Assembly: GCA_904501735.1 (NCBI GenBank)
Contig: CAJGBY010000008.1
Location: forward strand, 28,000 to 91,999
From: an uncultured Muribaculaceae bacterium
GTDB lineage: Bacteria; Bacteroidota; Bacteroidia; Bacteroidales; Muribaculaceae
DNA: 64,000 bases
Reading direction: 5' to 3'
Shown one piece after another: positions 51,132 through 59,616 of the stretch. The notes under the pieces are model-generated. The model made no database searches. It was not told the DNA's origin and saw nothing but the letters and a program-made list of their open reading frames with translations. The translations under genes were made by a program, and so were the position numbers. Within the stretch, counting starts at the first letter, position 1. Each line of letters starts with the position of its first letter.

Positions 51132-51584
51132 TTACTTTACGGGAATCTTGTTGATGCGGCGCACATGGCGATCACCTTCGAACTCAGTGCCAAGGAAAGT
51201 CTTAACGATTTCAAGAGCTTCGTCGTTAGAGATGAAACGGCCAGGCATAACAAGAACATTAGCGTCGTTGTGTTGGCGAGTAAGTTTGGCAATTTCAGGA
51301 ATCCAGCAAAGAGCTGAACGGATGCCTTGGTGCTTGTTTAGAGTCATGTTGATACCTTCGCCACTACCGCAAATACCGATACCAGGATAGCATTCGCCTT
51401 TTTCAACAGCTTCGGCACAAGGGTGAGCAAAATCAGGATAGTCGCAACTGTCGGTGTTATAAGTACCGAAGTCCTTGTATTCTATACCTTCTTGCTTGAA
51501 ATATTCGATTACAGCCTGCTTAGTGTCGAAACCAGCGTGGTCGCAGCAAAGAGCAACAGGCATATTTGGCTTTAAAATAGACAT
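51132..51584 (-). CDS. rpiB: Ribose-5-phosphate isomerase B
   Basis: 150 residues; interconverts ribose-5-P and ribulose-5-P in the pentose phosphate route. RpiB words: VALCCDHAGFDTKQAVIEYF, FGTYNTDSCDYPDFA, IGICGSGEGINMTLNKHQGI (active-site Cys/anion loop), RSALCWIPEIAKLTRQHNDANVLVMPGRF. The size is typical. A -7 box TACCTTTG lies upstream at 51624-51617 on the minus strand. Confidence 0.95.
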   Translation of the reverse strand: MSILKPNMPVALCCDHAGFDTKQAVIEYFKQEGIEYKDFGTYNTDSCDYPDFAHPCAEAVEKGECYPGIGICGSGEGINMTLNKHQGIRSALCWIPEIAKLTRQHNDANVLVMPGRFISNDEALEIVKTFLGTEFEGDRHVRRINKIPVK

Positions 51585-51616
51585 ATTGAATTAAGTTTAT
51601 AGTTATGTTTAATGAA

Positions 51617-51624
51617 CAAAGGTA
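51617..51624 (-). promoter_or_regulatory. -7 promoter box TACCTTTG of rpiB
   Basis: Minus-strand -7 box 33 bp before the rpiB ATG. Confidence 0.5.
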
Positions 51625-51778
51625 AGAAAAATAATTAGTAATTAGAAAATAATTGAGTATTAAATAGAAAAGCGTAGCGAGGGATGCGAGGGGAGCTTTG
51701 TAGTTTTAAAATGTAAATATTGGCAAGGTAGTTGGTGCGAAATAGGTCGAAAGGAGGAAGGTGAGGGTAGTAAAAAAA

Positions 51779-51809
51779 GCAAAAGTGCCCTTAGTAGTGA
51801 GCACTTTTA
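51779..51809 (-). terminator. Hairpin with T-run, minus strand
   Basis: AAAAGTGC pairs with GCACTTTT around a 12-14 base loop; on the minus strand it is followed by TGCTTTTTTT. It lies downstream of candidate small RNA 2 and of the DMT transporter and may be a back-up terminator for either. The stretch 51640-51778 shows nothing else I can support. Confidence 0.6.
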
Positions 51810-51876
51810 CTTAAAAAATTGTGTCTGTTAATTATGGCACCAACACCACATTTTATTCATTGTATTTCCATTAGGG

Positions 51877-51980
51877 TCAAAAAAATGTCGTTTCGCAACG
51901 ACATTATAATTAAAAGTTGTGTGGTTTCTGATTTAGATTTTTGTATTTTTGAATTAAAATTATCTCGATTTGTAAATTCT
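51877..51980 (-). ncRNA. Candidate small RNA 2 (about 104 nt)
   Basis: In a 506-bp gene-free gap the minus strand carries a full promoter (TTTG, 19 bp, TACATTTG), about 75 nt of AT-rich sequence without a credible ORF, and a perfect terminator hairpin (AATGTCGTT, loop, AACGACATT) ending in seven T. Size and layout match those of Bacteroides intergenic small RNAs. It could also be the 3' part of the DMT transporter transcript, but the promoter argues for an own start. Confidence 0.45.
51884..51905 (-). terminator. Intrinsic terminator, perfect 9-bp stem
   Basis: AATGTCGTT (51884-51892), loop TCGC, AACGACATT (51897-51905); on the minus strand directly followed by TTTTT. Confidence 0.85.
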
Positions 51981-51984
51981 ATTG

Positions 51985-52015
51985 CAAATGTAAATAAAAA
52001 ATTAACAATAGCAAA
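51985..52015 (-). promoter_or_regulatory. Promoter for candidate small RNA 2
   Basis: Minus strand TTTG (52015-52012), 19-bp spacer, TACATTTG (51992-51985): full -33/-7 consensus inside the gene-free gap, downstream of the DMT transporter. Confidence 0.6.
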
Positions 52016-52090
52016 CGAGACAGAGCGTTTGATTTTTAATCTTCACAATATTTAACATATTATGAAGAAAAACGGTTAGAGAAAATAAAG

Positions 52091-52969
52091 TTATTTACTG
52101 CCGAGAATTAGGAGAGTGAGACCAACAAGGAGCAGAGAAAGGTCGGCCATTTTGAGGCGAATGTTTTGTTCGCGGAGGGCAGTAACGCCATAGACGAACG
52201 ATACGATGACACTACCACGGCGAATCATTGACACTACTGCAATGAGTGCCCCGTCGAGTGAAAGCGCGTAAAAGTAGGCTATGTCGGCAATGGTGAGGAA
52301 TAGTGCGATGCACGGAATGGACCAACGCCACTGGAATCGCGTTTGTTTCTCCTTGTTGAAGCGACGAATGATGAGAATCACCGTGCTCATTATCAGAAAT
52401 TGATAGAGCGAGTACCATGCTTGCACATCGAGCGGCGAAAGGTTGCGAATGAGGTATTTGTCGTAGAGTGCGCTCACAGCTCCCATGAGAGTGGAGCCTA
52501 AGCACAGCCATAGCCAGCGATTGTTGGTGAGTGAGAAGCCTTCCTTCTTGCCAATTTGACTGATGAAGAATAGCGAGCAGAAGCCGAGGAAGATACCGGT
52601 GTATTGTAGCCAGTTGAGTTGCTCGCCGAAAATGATTGTAGCTCCGAGGAGGACAATAATGGGGCGTGTGGCACTGATGGGTCCGTTGATGGTGATGGGC
52701 AGGTGCTTGATGGAGAAATAGCCGAGAATCCACGAAGAAAGTACGATTAACGACTTGACCAAGATGAGTAGATGACACGACGCATCGCCACCGAAGCCAA
52801 AAGAGCCGTCGGCAACTTGTGAAATGATGATGGGTGAAAGTAGCAAACTCCCAAACAGGGTGTTGAGCATGAGAACGGTGAGCACATTATTGTTTTTCAC
52901 CGACACTTTCTTGAAAATATCGTAAATGCCAAGGCATAGAGCCGAGCAAATGGCAAGAGCTATCCACAT
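52091..52969 (-). CDS. EamA/DMT-family transporter
   Basis: 292 residues with about ten membrane segments in two repeated EamA halves, for example IALAICSALCLGIYDIFKK, LIVLSSWILGYFSIKHLPI, PIIVLLGATIIFGE at the end of half one, and ALIAVVSMIRRGSVIVSFVY, LSLLLVGLTLLILGSK in half two. Such carriers export or import small metabolites; the substrate is unknown. A -7 box TAACTTTG lies just upstream at 52997-52990. Confidence 0.9.
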   Translation of the reverse strand: MWIALAICSALCLGIYDIFKKVSVKNNNVLTVLMLNTLFGSLLLSPIIISQVADGSFGFGGDASCHLLILVKSLIVLSSWILGYFSIKHLPITINGPISATRPIIVLLGATIIFGEQLNWLQYTGIFLGFCSLFFISQIGKKEGFSLTNNRWLWLCLGSTLMGAVSALYDKYLIRNLSPLDVQAWYSLYQFLIMSTVILIIRRFNKEKQTRFQWRWSIPCIALFLTIADIAYFYALSLDGALIAVVSMIRRGSVIVSFVYGVTALREQNIRLKMADLSLLLVGLTLLILGSK

Positions 52970-52989
52970 ATAAAACTGAATTGATGATG

Positions 52990-52997
52990 CAAAGTTA
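52990..52997 (-). promoter_or_regulatory. -7 promoter box TAACTTTG of the DMT transporter
   Basis: Minus-strand -7 box 21 bp before the transporter ATG. Confidence 0.55.
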
Positions 52998-53079
52998 GGA
53001 AAATTGTATTAATTAGAGATTGTGAACTTGTGGCGTTTTATGTTGTTTTTAATTAAAATAAACATAAAGTAGGACGGTT

Positions 53080-53223
53080 ATGAAACGCCTTATGTCAACA
53101 TTGCGAGAAATTCAGATAGTGGATTATGCTATCACGCTGCTGAACGAAAAGAGTGTGCTCGTGGAGCCAAAACGCACCGCAAGTAGAGTGTTCCCGATAA
53201 TTTTCGTAAGGAAAAGATTATAA
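53080..53223 (+). CDS. Possible small basic protein (47 aa)
   Basis: An ORF alone on the plus strand between two minus-strand genes: MKRLMSTLREIQIVDYAITL, then LLNEKSVLVEPKRTASRV and a basic end FVRKRL. Its codons look more like coding sequence than the AT-rich gap around it, and its stop overlaps the end of the DUF1294 gene by 6 bp. No promoter is obvious. It may be real, a remnant, or chance. Confidence 0.25.
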   Translation: MKRLMSTLREIQIVDYAITLLNEKSVLVEPKRTASRVFPIIFVRKRL

Positions 53224-53481
53224 GCAGAAATATGAGATGATGGCAATGTGAATAGCCATCAACAGAGGTACTAAAATGGTGAATTTCTTGTGCTGAGTCT
53301 TGTGTCGCCATACTTTCATGCCAAGGAACGCGCCGAAACTACCACCGATAGCCGCGAGAAGTAGCAAAGTGCTTTCGGGAGTGCGCCATGCACCGCGTCG
53401 AGCTTTAAGTTTGTCGATGCCAAATGCCACGAAAGCGCATAGGTTGATGATTGCGAGGTAAATGAGAATATTAGTAGCCAT
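53218..53481 (-). CDS. DUF1294 membrane protein
   Basis: 87 residues. Membrane segments IYLAIINLCAFVAFGIDK near the start and FTILVPLLMAIHIAIISYF at the end. The DUF1294 signature is clear: FGIDKLKARRGAWRTPESTL, then LLLAAIGGSFGAFLGMKVWR and HKTQHKKF. Function unknown; widely conserved at this size. Confidence 0.9.
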   Translation of the reverse strand: MATNILIYLAIINLCAFVAFGIDKLKARRGAWRTPESTLLLLAAIGGSFGAFLGMKVWRHKTQHKKFTILVPLLMAIHIAIISYFCL

Positions 53482-53494
53482 AATTGATTAATAA

Positions 53495-53530
53495 ACAAGC
53501 AAGATGCGAGGAAAACGGCATCTTGCTTGT
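53495..53530 (-). terminator. Terminator of the aryl-acid operon
   Basis: ACAAGCAAGATGC (53495-53507) and GCATCTTGCTTGT (53518-53530) form a perfect 13-bp stem downstream of the ACT-domain gene on the minus strand. Confidence 0.8.
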
Positions 53531-53556
53531 AGTGTGTAAAGAGTTGTAGATGCCGA

Positions 53557-53961
53557 TTAGTTGCGTATAGTGCAGTCGCAGTTTTCGAGTACCTTGCAAC
53601 ATTCGGTGATGTTGTTAGGACGGATAACCACATTAGCCTTATCGCCTTCGGCAAACGCATACATATATTCGATGAAGATATCGTTTTCGGCAAGTTTTTC
53701 GAGAATAACCGAAAGCGATCCAGCCACATTAGGGCAGCTAATGCACACCACATCGGTGAGCATCACCGCGAAGTCGGCGTTGCGTAACACTTCGACAGCT
53801 TTTTCAACTTCGTTGACGATGAGTCGAAGGATACCAAAATCGGTAGTTTCGGCCATACTGAAAGCGTGCATATTGATGCCGTTTTTTCCTAATATCTTAG
53901 TTACTTCATTGATTCTTCCTGTTTTGTTTTCCAAGAAGATAGATAGTTGCTTGATAGGCAT
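53557..53961 (-). CDS. Tandem ACT-domain protein
   Basis: 134 residues, two ACT modules: IKQLSIFLENKTGRINEVTK, then ILGKNGINMHAFSMAETTDF and, second, VVCISCPNVAGSLSVILEKL, then AENDIFIEYMYAF. ACT pairs bind amino acids as allosteric sensors. Lying 21 bp after the phenylacetate-CoA ligase gene, it probably senses an aromatic or branched amino acid for this pathway, an inference from place. The same ligase-ACT pairing is seen in many Bacteroidota and archaea. Confidence 0.88.
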   Translation of the reverse strand: MPIKQLSIFLENKTGRINEVTKILGKNGINMHAFSMAETTDFGILRLIVNEVEKAVEVLRNADFAVMLTDVVCISCPNVAGSLSVILEKLAENDIFIEYMYAFAEGDKANVVIRPNNITECCKVLENCDCTIRN

Positions 53962-53982
53962 AGGTATATGATTTATTGAGGG

Positions 53983-55281
53983 TTAAATATTTCGTTTGTC
54001 AATCACTCGTTTTGTCTTGCCTTGACTACGCTCAATGCTATTAGGCTCCATGAGTTTCACATCGGCACTTATTGAAAGCACGCTCTTGAGTTTGTCGCAC
54101 AAGCGCTTCTTGAGAGCAAGCATGCGACCGATGTCGTCGCTGAAGAAGTCTTTGCGTACTTCGACCTGAACTTGAAGTGTGTCGAGGTTATTGACACGAT
54201 CAACGACAAGCATATATTGAGGTTCAAATTCAGCCATCTCGAGGATAACGCTTTCCACTTGTGAAGGGAATACATTGATACCGCGAATGATGAGCATATC
54301 GTCGCTGCGACCCATGATGCGTCCCATTCTCACCGATGTGCGTCCACAAGCACATTCGCCAGGAATTAGAGAGCAAAGGTCCTTGGTGCGATAGCGAAGC
54401 AGTGGCATACCTTCTTTGGTGAGTGTTGTGAACACAAGTTCGCCTTGCTGTCCCAAAGGTAGTTGTTCGAGAGTTTCGGGATTGATTATTTCGGGATAGA
54501 AATGATCTTCGTTGATGTGAGAACCATTTTGTTCTTCACATTCATAAGAAACACCAGGTCCCATGATTTCGCTCAATCCGTAAAGGTTGAAGCCACGAAG
54601 TCCTAATCGTTCTTCGATTTCTTTACGCATGTTTTCGGTCCAAGGTTCAGCACCGAATGCACCAATGCGAAGTCCGATATCGTCCTTGGTGAGTCCCATT
54701 TTGTCGAGCGTTTCGGCTAAGTAGAGAGCATAAGAAGGAGTACAAGCGATACCAGAGATTTTGAGGTCGCGAATGAGTCGGATATGCTTTTCGGTGTTAC
54801 CAGTAGAAGTAGGAATCACAGTAGCGCCAAGATTTTCCACGCCATAGTGAGCACCAAGACCACCAGTGAATAGGCCATAGCCGTAGCTCACCGAGAATGT
54901 GTCGTCGCGAGTAATGCCATAGGCAGTCAATGCTCTTGCCATCACCTCGCTCCACACAGCAAGGTCCTTGCGAGTGTAGCCCACGATAGTGGGGTTGCCA
55001 GTTGTGCCCGAAGAGGCGTGGACACGCACTATTTCAGAAGGAGGTGCAGCTTGTAGACCATAAGGGTAGTTGTCGCGCAAGTCCTGCTTGGTGGTAAAAG
55101 GCAGTTTGACTATATCGTCGATGCTTTGAATGTCCTCGGGTGACACATCCATAGCTTGCATCTTGTTGCGATAGAACGGAACATTGTGGTAAACATAGTT
55201 TACAAGTTTGTGAAGTCGCTTGCCTTGCAATTGGCGCATTTCGTCGCGACTCATACATTCTTTATTAGGATTCCAAATCAT
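53983..55281 (-). CDS. paaK: Phenylacetate-CoA ligase
   Basis: 432 residues; adenylate-forming enzyme making aryl-acetyl-CoA (or, in reverse, ATP from it). Motifs: ATP-binding VRVHASSGTTGNPTIVGYT, SVSYGYGLFTGGLGAHYG, GAFGAEPWTENMRKEIEE, YGLSEIMGPGVSYEC, LLRYRTKDLCSLIPGECACG and the C-terminal GRSDDMLIIRGINVFPSQVE. In the same operon as indolepyruvate oxidoreductase, which makes or uses the CoA thioester. Confidence 0.95.
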   Translation of the reverse strand: MIWNPNKECMSRDEMRQLQGKRLHKLVNYVYHNVPFYRNKMQAMDVSPEDIQSIDDIVKLPFTTKQDLRDNYPYGLQAAPPSEIVRVHASSGTTGNPTIVGYTRKDLAVWSEVMARALTAYGITRDDTFSVSYGYGLFTGGLGAHYGVENLGATVIPTSTGNTEKHIRLIRDLKISGIACTPSYALYLAETLDKMGLTKDDIGLRIGAFGAEPWTENMRKEIEERLGLRGFNLYGLSEIMGPGVSYECEEQNGSHINEDHFYPEIINPETLEQLPLGQQGELVFTTLTKEGMPLLRYRTKDLCSLIPGECACGRTSVRMGRIMGRSDDMLIIRGINVFPSQVESVILEMAEFEPQYMLVVDRVNNLDTLQVQVEVRKDFFSDDIGRMLALKKRLCDKLKSVLSISADVKLMEPNSIERSQGKTKRVIDKRNI

Positions 55282-55320
55282 AATGTTAGTAATGTTTTAA
55301 GTGTAGATTTAATAGTTTGT

Positions 55321-56631
55321 TTATAGTGGGTGATCTTCGTGGAACGCTTTCATACGCTCTTGCATCACCTCATAAAGATCGTCGCGCATGCGAGATGTGC
55401 AAGCACGCACCCCTTGTTGCTCACTACCAGTGGTAGAGAGTGAAATGCTACTTACGCCATAGTAGAGCAGCTCTTTAAGCAATTCGCCACCGCTCATGTT
55501 GCCATAACCAATGGTGAAGAAGAATCCATCGCCCACTTGTTGGGTGACATCATAGTCGTATACGATGTGGAAGCCGTTGTCGGTGAATATGCGCTTCATT
55601 TTTTCGGCGCGAAGAGCATATTCTCGAGTGTCGGCAACGAAATTGATTTTACCTTCGGTTGAAAGTCTTAGCATCTCGGCATAGGCATATTGAGTGGAAG
55701 CAGTGCAGCCCGAAGTAATCATGTATAGGATCGATGCAATGAATGTGGGCCCAAACACGCCCGAATCTTTGTATCTTTCGGCTAAATCGGGGAAGTGACG
55801 ATCGAAGAGAGAGTCGCTCACGCAAGTGAGAGCTATGCGTTGTCCCGCGTAACTGAATATCTTAGAAGCCGATAGCATCAAGATGTAGTTGTCGGTGTAA
55901 CGAGCCACAGTGGGAGGGAATGGAGGTTCGTAAGGGCGTCCCATGTCGGTACGGAAGTCCATACAGAAATAAGCAAGGTCCTCCATGACGATTACATCGT
56001 GCTTAGTGGCGAGTTCGCCAATGATAGCTAATTCCTCTTCTTCAAGACAAATCCAAGCAGGATTGTTAGGGTTGGAATATACAATGGCAGCAATGTCGCC
56101 ACTGCTAAGCATTTCTTCGAGTTTGGTACGAAGAGCTTGTCCACGATGGTGATATATGTCGAATTCAACCCATTCGGCACCTATAATGCGAAGTTGCGAC
56201 TTCTGAATAGGAAATCCTGGGTCGATGAATAGCACTTTGTTCTTGCCCTTGATGCGTTGAGTGCAAGCGATGAATGAGCCATAAGAGCCCGCTACGCTAC
56301 CCACAGTGGGAATGCAAGCGCGAGGTGAAATGTCGATGTCGAGAAAAGCCTTGACAAATCGAGATGCTTCGTGTTTTAGCTCAGGTACACCTGCCGCTGC
56401 TGGATATTGAGAACCAACGCCACGGTCGAGCGCAGCTTTTTCGGCTTCAACGCCTAATTGGTTAACTGGTAGGCCTGGAGAACCTTGGTCCATGCGAATG
56501 AATGGAATGCCAGTTTCTTTTTCGAGGTATTGAGCAGTGAGAAGCACTTCGCCGATGGTAGCTCTCGACAAGTCGGCAATGTGAAGTTCCTTCACAGCCT
56601 TTTCGACCAATTCTTCACTGAAAATTTTCAT
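55321..56631 (-). CDS. Class I/II aminotransferase (aromatic-type)
   Basis: 436 residues; PLP enzyme. Landmarks: GIPFIRMDQGSPGLPVNQLG, YPAAAGVPELKHEASRFVKA, AIVYSNPNNPAWICLEEEEL, VIVMEDLAYFCMDFR and the Lys region LMLSASKIFSYAGQRIAL. Unlike many family members it has NPNNPAW in place of NPxNPTG. Between iorB (10 bp) and paaK, it most likely interconverts aromatic amino acids and aryl-pyruvates; Gln could be the amino donor, given the omega-amidase-like gene in the operon. Confidence 0.9.
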   Translation of the reverse strand: MKIFSEELVEKAVKELHIADLSRATIGEVLLTAQYLEKETGIPFIRMDQGSPGLPVNQLGVEAEKAALDRGVGSQYPAAAGVPELKHEASRFVKAFLDIDISPRACIPTVGSVAGSYGSFIACTQRIKGKNKVLFIDPGFPIQKSQLRIIGAEWVEFDIYHHRGQALRTKLEEMLSSGDIAAIVYSNPNNPAWICLEEEELAIIGELATKHDVIVMEDLAYFCMDFRTDMGRPYEPPFPPTVARYTDNYILMLSASKIFSYAGQRIALTCVSDSLFDRHFPDLAERYKDSGVFGPTFIASILYMITSGCTASTQYAYAEMLRLSTEGKINFVADTREYALRAEKMKRIFTDNGFHIVYDYDVTQQVGDGFFFTIGYGNMSGGELLKELLYYGVSSISLSTTGSEQQGVRACTSRMRDDLYEVMQERMKAFHEDHPL

Positions 56632-56641
56632 ATTGATATAG

Positions 56642-57217
56642 TTATTTACCAGCGTTCAGACCAGCGTCGAATGCCTTTTGGTTCATTTCTATGATTTGTT
56701 CGCCCTTAGCAGCAAAAACGCGTGCAATACTGTTGCGAAGTTGCTCTGGGGTGAGAATTTCGATGTATTTAGCAGCCATACCAAGCAAAATGATGTTGGC
56801 ACTCTTAGGTGCATTGTTTTCGCGAGCCACATCGTCGATAGGAAGTGATACCACATGAGGCATATCGTTCAATTCTTGAGCGAGAACAGCCTCGTCGGGA
56901 TAGTTAGGTATGTTCTTGAACGGATGCGACGAAGTAACAATCCAACCCTCTTTGTCGAGGAATGGCACATATCGAAGCGCTTCCATAGGCTCCATCGAGA
57001 TGATTAGGTCGGCGCAGCCTTGTTTGATTAGGTCGGAATGAATGGTATCGGTAGAAAGGCGCAAGTTAGATTGCACATCACCCCCGCGTTGGCTCATACC
57101 ATGCACTTCGGCTTGCTTGAGGTTGATACCAGCATTAGCAGCTGCATCGCCAATAATTGTGGCAATGGTGAGGATACCTTGTCCACCCACGCCAGCTAAT
57201 ATGATGTCTTTTTTCAT
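56642..57217 (-). CDS. iorB: Indolepyruvate:ferredoxin oxidoreductase, beta subunit
   Basis: 191 residues from the start MKKDIILAGVGGQGILTIAT, whose ATG overlaps the iorA stop (ATGA); the frame is open further upstream only within iorA. The gamma-type 2-oxoacid oxidoreductase fold is shown by GVGGQGILT, KQAEVHGMSQRGGDVQSNLR and EPMEALRYVPFL. With IorA it converts aryl-pyruvates and CoA into aryl-acetyl-CoA, CO2 and reduced ferredoxin. Confidence 0.95.
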   Translation of the reverse strand: MKKDIILAGVGGQGILTIATIIGDAAANAGINLKQAEVHGMSQRGGDVQSNLRLSTDTIHSDLIKQGCADLIISMEPMEALRYVPFLDKEGWIVTSSHPFKNIPNYPDEAVLAQELNDMPHVVSLPIDDVARENNAPKSANIILLGMAAKYIEILTPEQLRNSIARVFAAKGEQIIEMNQKAFDAGLNAGK

Positions 57218-58812
57218 TGTTGTTGAGCTTTTTGTTTGCGTAATTTGCGGTTGAGTGTCTGCAAGCATTCTCTACGAGGAATGATTACCGATACGCCGTT
57301 GTATTCGATTTCTTCGCGAATGATGCGTGTGATTTCGTCCATATTTTTAGGTAGAGGCACTACCACTCGCACATGTTCGGGCTCAACGCCCAATCCGAGG
57401 CAGATGGCTTCAAATTTGTTAGTCCCTGCCGAGTCTTGTCCACCAGTCATAGCAGTGGTGAGATTGTCGGAAATCATCACAGTGATGTTGGAATGGTCGT
57501 TGATAGCATCAAGCAAACCAGTCATACCAGAGTGAGTGAAAGTAGAGTCGCCAATCACAGCAATAGCAGGGAAAACGCCTGCATCGGCAGCACCTTTAGC
57601 CATAGTGATTGAAGCACCCATGTCGACGCAACTATCGATAGCTCGGAATGGAGGTAATGCGCCAAGTGTGTAGCAACCAATATCGCCAAAAATGCGTGCA
57701 TCGGGATATTCGGCAGCCACCTTGTTGAGGGCATTGTAAACATCGCGATGTCCACAGCCTTGACACAAAGCAGGTGGGCGAGGTACTACATTTTGAGCTG
57801 CAGTGAATGTTTTTTCGACTTTGAAGCCAAGAGCTTCGCCTACGCAATCGGGAGTGAGTTCGCCCATGCGAGGTAGGTCGCCAGTGAGTCGACCTTTGAC
57901 AGGATAGTCGGCGCCAAGAAGACCTTTGACTTGTTCTTCAACGAATGGTTGTCCGTCTTCGGCTATGAGTAAAGAGTCGCAAAGGGATGCGAATTCTTTG
58001 ATTTCTTTTTCTGGGATAGGATATTGCGAAATCTTTAGCACAGGGAAGCCTGCTTTGAGAGGGTCATTTTCCATAGCATAGTTGTAGGCAATACCACATG
58101 CTACAATACCCATCGTAGCCTTACCCTTGACAGTAGCGAGGCTGTTGTGAGGTGATGCAAGTGAAGATGCTTGAAGGTCGGGTTGCTTGGCAACAAGACC
58201 AGCATATTGTCGGCGAGCATTGCCAGGAAGCAATACCCAGTGAGTACGTTCGTTATCGGGATTGAGTGTATTTTGAGCCACAGCATCGTTGACCACCACC
58301 CCAGCACGAGAGTGTGCCAAACGAGTTACCACGCGCATAAGCACAGGCAACTTGAGCTCTTCGGAAAGAGCATAGGCGTATTTCATCATATCGTAAGCCT
58401 CTTGTTGTGTAGAAGGCTCAAGAATAGGAATCATAGCAAATTTGCCATAGAAACGAGAGTCTTGCTCGTTTTGAGAGGAGTGCATTGAAGGGTCGTCGGC
58501 AGCAAGAACCACAAGTCCTCCATTTACTCCAGTGATGGCAGAGTTGACAAAGGCGTCGGCAGCTACATTCATTCCCACATGTTTCATGCACACAAGTGCT
58601 CGCTTGCCTGCGTAGGACATGCCGAGAGCAGCTTCCATGGCAGTTTTTTCGTTTGTGCACCAACGGCTTCTCACATCGAGTGCATTGTTCTGAATAAATT
58701 CAGTGATTTCGGTAGATGGTGTACCTGGGTAGGCGTAAACACCACTTATGCCAGCGTGAATAGCTCCAAGAGCTATGGCTTCATCACCAAGAAGCAATTT
58801 GATGTTACTCAT
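57214..58812 (-). CDS. iorA: Indolepyruvate:ferredoxin oxidoreductase, alpha subunit (no ferredoxin domain)
   Basis: 532 residues. Pyrimidine-binding half: KLLLGDEAIALGAIHAGISG, YAYPGTPSTEITEF, WCTNEKTAMEAALGMSYAGK. Thiamine diphosphate-binding half: PPALCQGCGHRDVYNALN, FGDIGCYTLGALPPFR, VIGDSTFTHSGMTGLLDAIN and SDNLTTAMTGGQD. Archaeal IorA carries two 4Fe-4S clusters in a C-terminal ferredoxin domain (about 600 residues); here the chain stops after IIPRRECLQTLNRK with no CxxCxxC, so electron transfer must use another protein or the CxxC site. The family call itself is firm. Confidence 0.94.
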   Translation of the reverse strand: MSNIKLLLGDEAIALGAIHAGISGVYAYPGTPSTEITEFIQNNALDVRSRWCTNEKTAMEAALGMSYAGKRALVCMKHVGMNVAADAFVNSAITGVNGGLVVLAADDPSMHSSQNEQDSRFYGKFAMIPILEPSTQQEAYDMMKYAYALSEELKLPVLMRVVTRLAHSRAGVVVNDAVAQNTLNPDNERTHWVLLPGNARRQYAGLVAKQPDLQASSLASPHNSLATVKGKATMGIVACGIAYNYAMENDPLKAGFPVLKISQYPIPEKEIKEFASLCDSLLIAEDGQPFVEEQVKGLLGADYPVKGRLTGDLPRMGELTPDCVGEALGFKVEKTFTAAQNVVPRPPALCQGCGHRDVYNALNKVAAEYPDARIFGDIGCYTLGALPPFRAIDSCVDMGASITMAKGAADAGVFPAIAVIGDSTFTHSGMTGLLDAINDHSNITVMISDNLTTAMTGGQDSAGTNKFEAICLGLGVEPEHVRVVVPLPKNMDEITRIIREEIEYNGVSVIIPRRECLQTLNRKLRKQKAQQQ

Positions 58813-58850
58813 ATATTGTAGATGTTTTATAGTTTACAGTTGGTAAAGGT

Positions 58851-59597
58851 TTAGTCGGCATCGTTTAGCACAGGAAACTTAGCACGGAATGCTTGGAGTG
58901 CTTCGATGTCGATAGTAGCAGTGGCTTCGCATTCGAGGTTGTCGGTGCAAGCTACAATGGTCTTTCCATAAGGATCGATGACAACACTACCACCGCAATA
59001 TTGGCATGCTGGGTCGTTACCCACACGATTTACGCCAGCCACATAGCATTGGTTTTCGATAGCTCGAGCCACAAGTAGTGCGCTCCAAGCCGATACTCGT
59101 GGAGTGGGCCAACTTGCTACATAGAGAATCATATCGTAGTCGCCACGATTGCGAGCCCACACAGGGAAACGAAGGTCGTAACATATCTCAAGGAGAATGC
59201 GCACACCACGGAATTCTACAACGACACGTTCATTGCCTGCAGTGAAGCGCTTGTGCTCGCCACCGTAGGTAAAAAGGTGCTTTTTGTCGTAGTGTGTAAC
59301 ACTACCATCGGGCTTAACAAAGTAGAAACGATTGTAGAATTTGCCGTCTTTGGTAACAGCGACACTACCAGCTATAGCCGCATCGATGGCTGCAGCTTTG
59401 CGCTTGAGCCATTGCAGAGTTTCGCTGTTGTCGCTTTCGGCAATGCCTTCGGGATTGGTGCAAAAACCTGTAGAAAACATTTCGGGCAAGACATAGATGT
59501 CGGAACCAGGATTACGGTCGATAGCTTCGTCGGCTCGGTTTATGTTAACAGAAGGATTAGCCCATTCAATATCTCGTTGTAGGATAGTAATTTTCAT
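58851..59597 (-). CDS. Nitrilase-superfamily hydrolase, omega-amidase (YafV/NIT2)-like
   Basis: 248 residues. Catalytic triad: Glu in YVLPEMFSTGF, Lys in HYDKKHLFTYGGE, Cys in ILLEICYDLRFP; further AIENQCYVAGVNRVG and GNDP. This matches the YafV group, whose members hydrolyse 2-oxoglutaramate and 2-oxosuccinamate left by glutamine or asparagine transaminases. First gene of the aryl-acid operon, which encodes an aminotransferase; hydrolysis would pull a Gln-dependent transamination forward. The pairing is inferred. Confidence 0.9.
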   Translation of the reverse strand: MKITILQRDIEWANPSVNINRADEAIDRNPGSDIYVLPEMFSTGFCTNPEGIAESDNSETLQWLKRKAAAIDAAIAGSVAVTKDGKFYNRFYFVKPDGSVTHYDKKHLFTYGGEHKRFTAGNERVVVEFRGVRILLEICYDLRFPVWARNRGDYDMILYVASWPTPRVSAWSALLVARAIENQCYVAGVNRVGNDPACQYCGGSVVIDPYGKTIVACTDNLECEATATIDIEALQAFRAKFPVLNDAD

Positions 59598-59616
59598 AGT
59601 AGTGTTATTTATGATG

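Noticed and set aside
51819..52055. 78-codon plus-strand ORF in the rpiB-transporter gap
   Set aside because: No family likeness, and it covers both the terminator and the promoter of candidate small RNA 2 on the other strand; codons look random and AT-rich.
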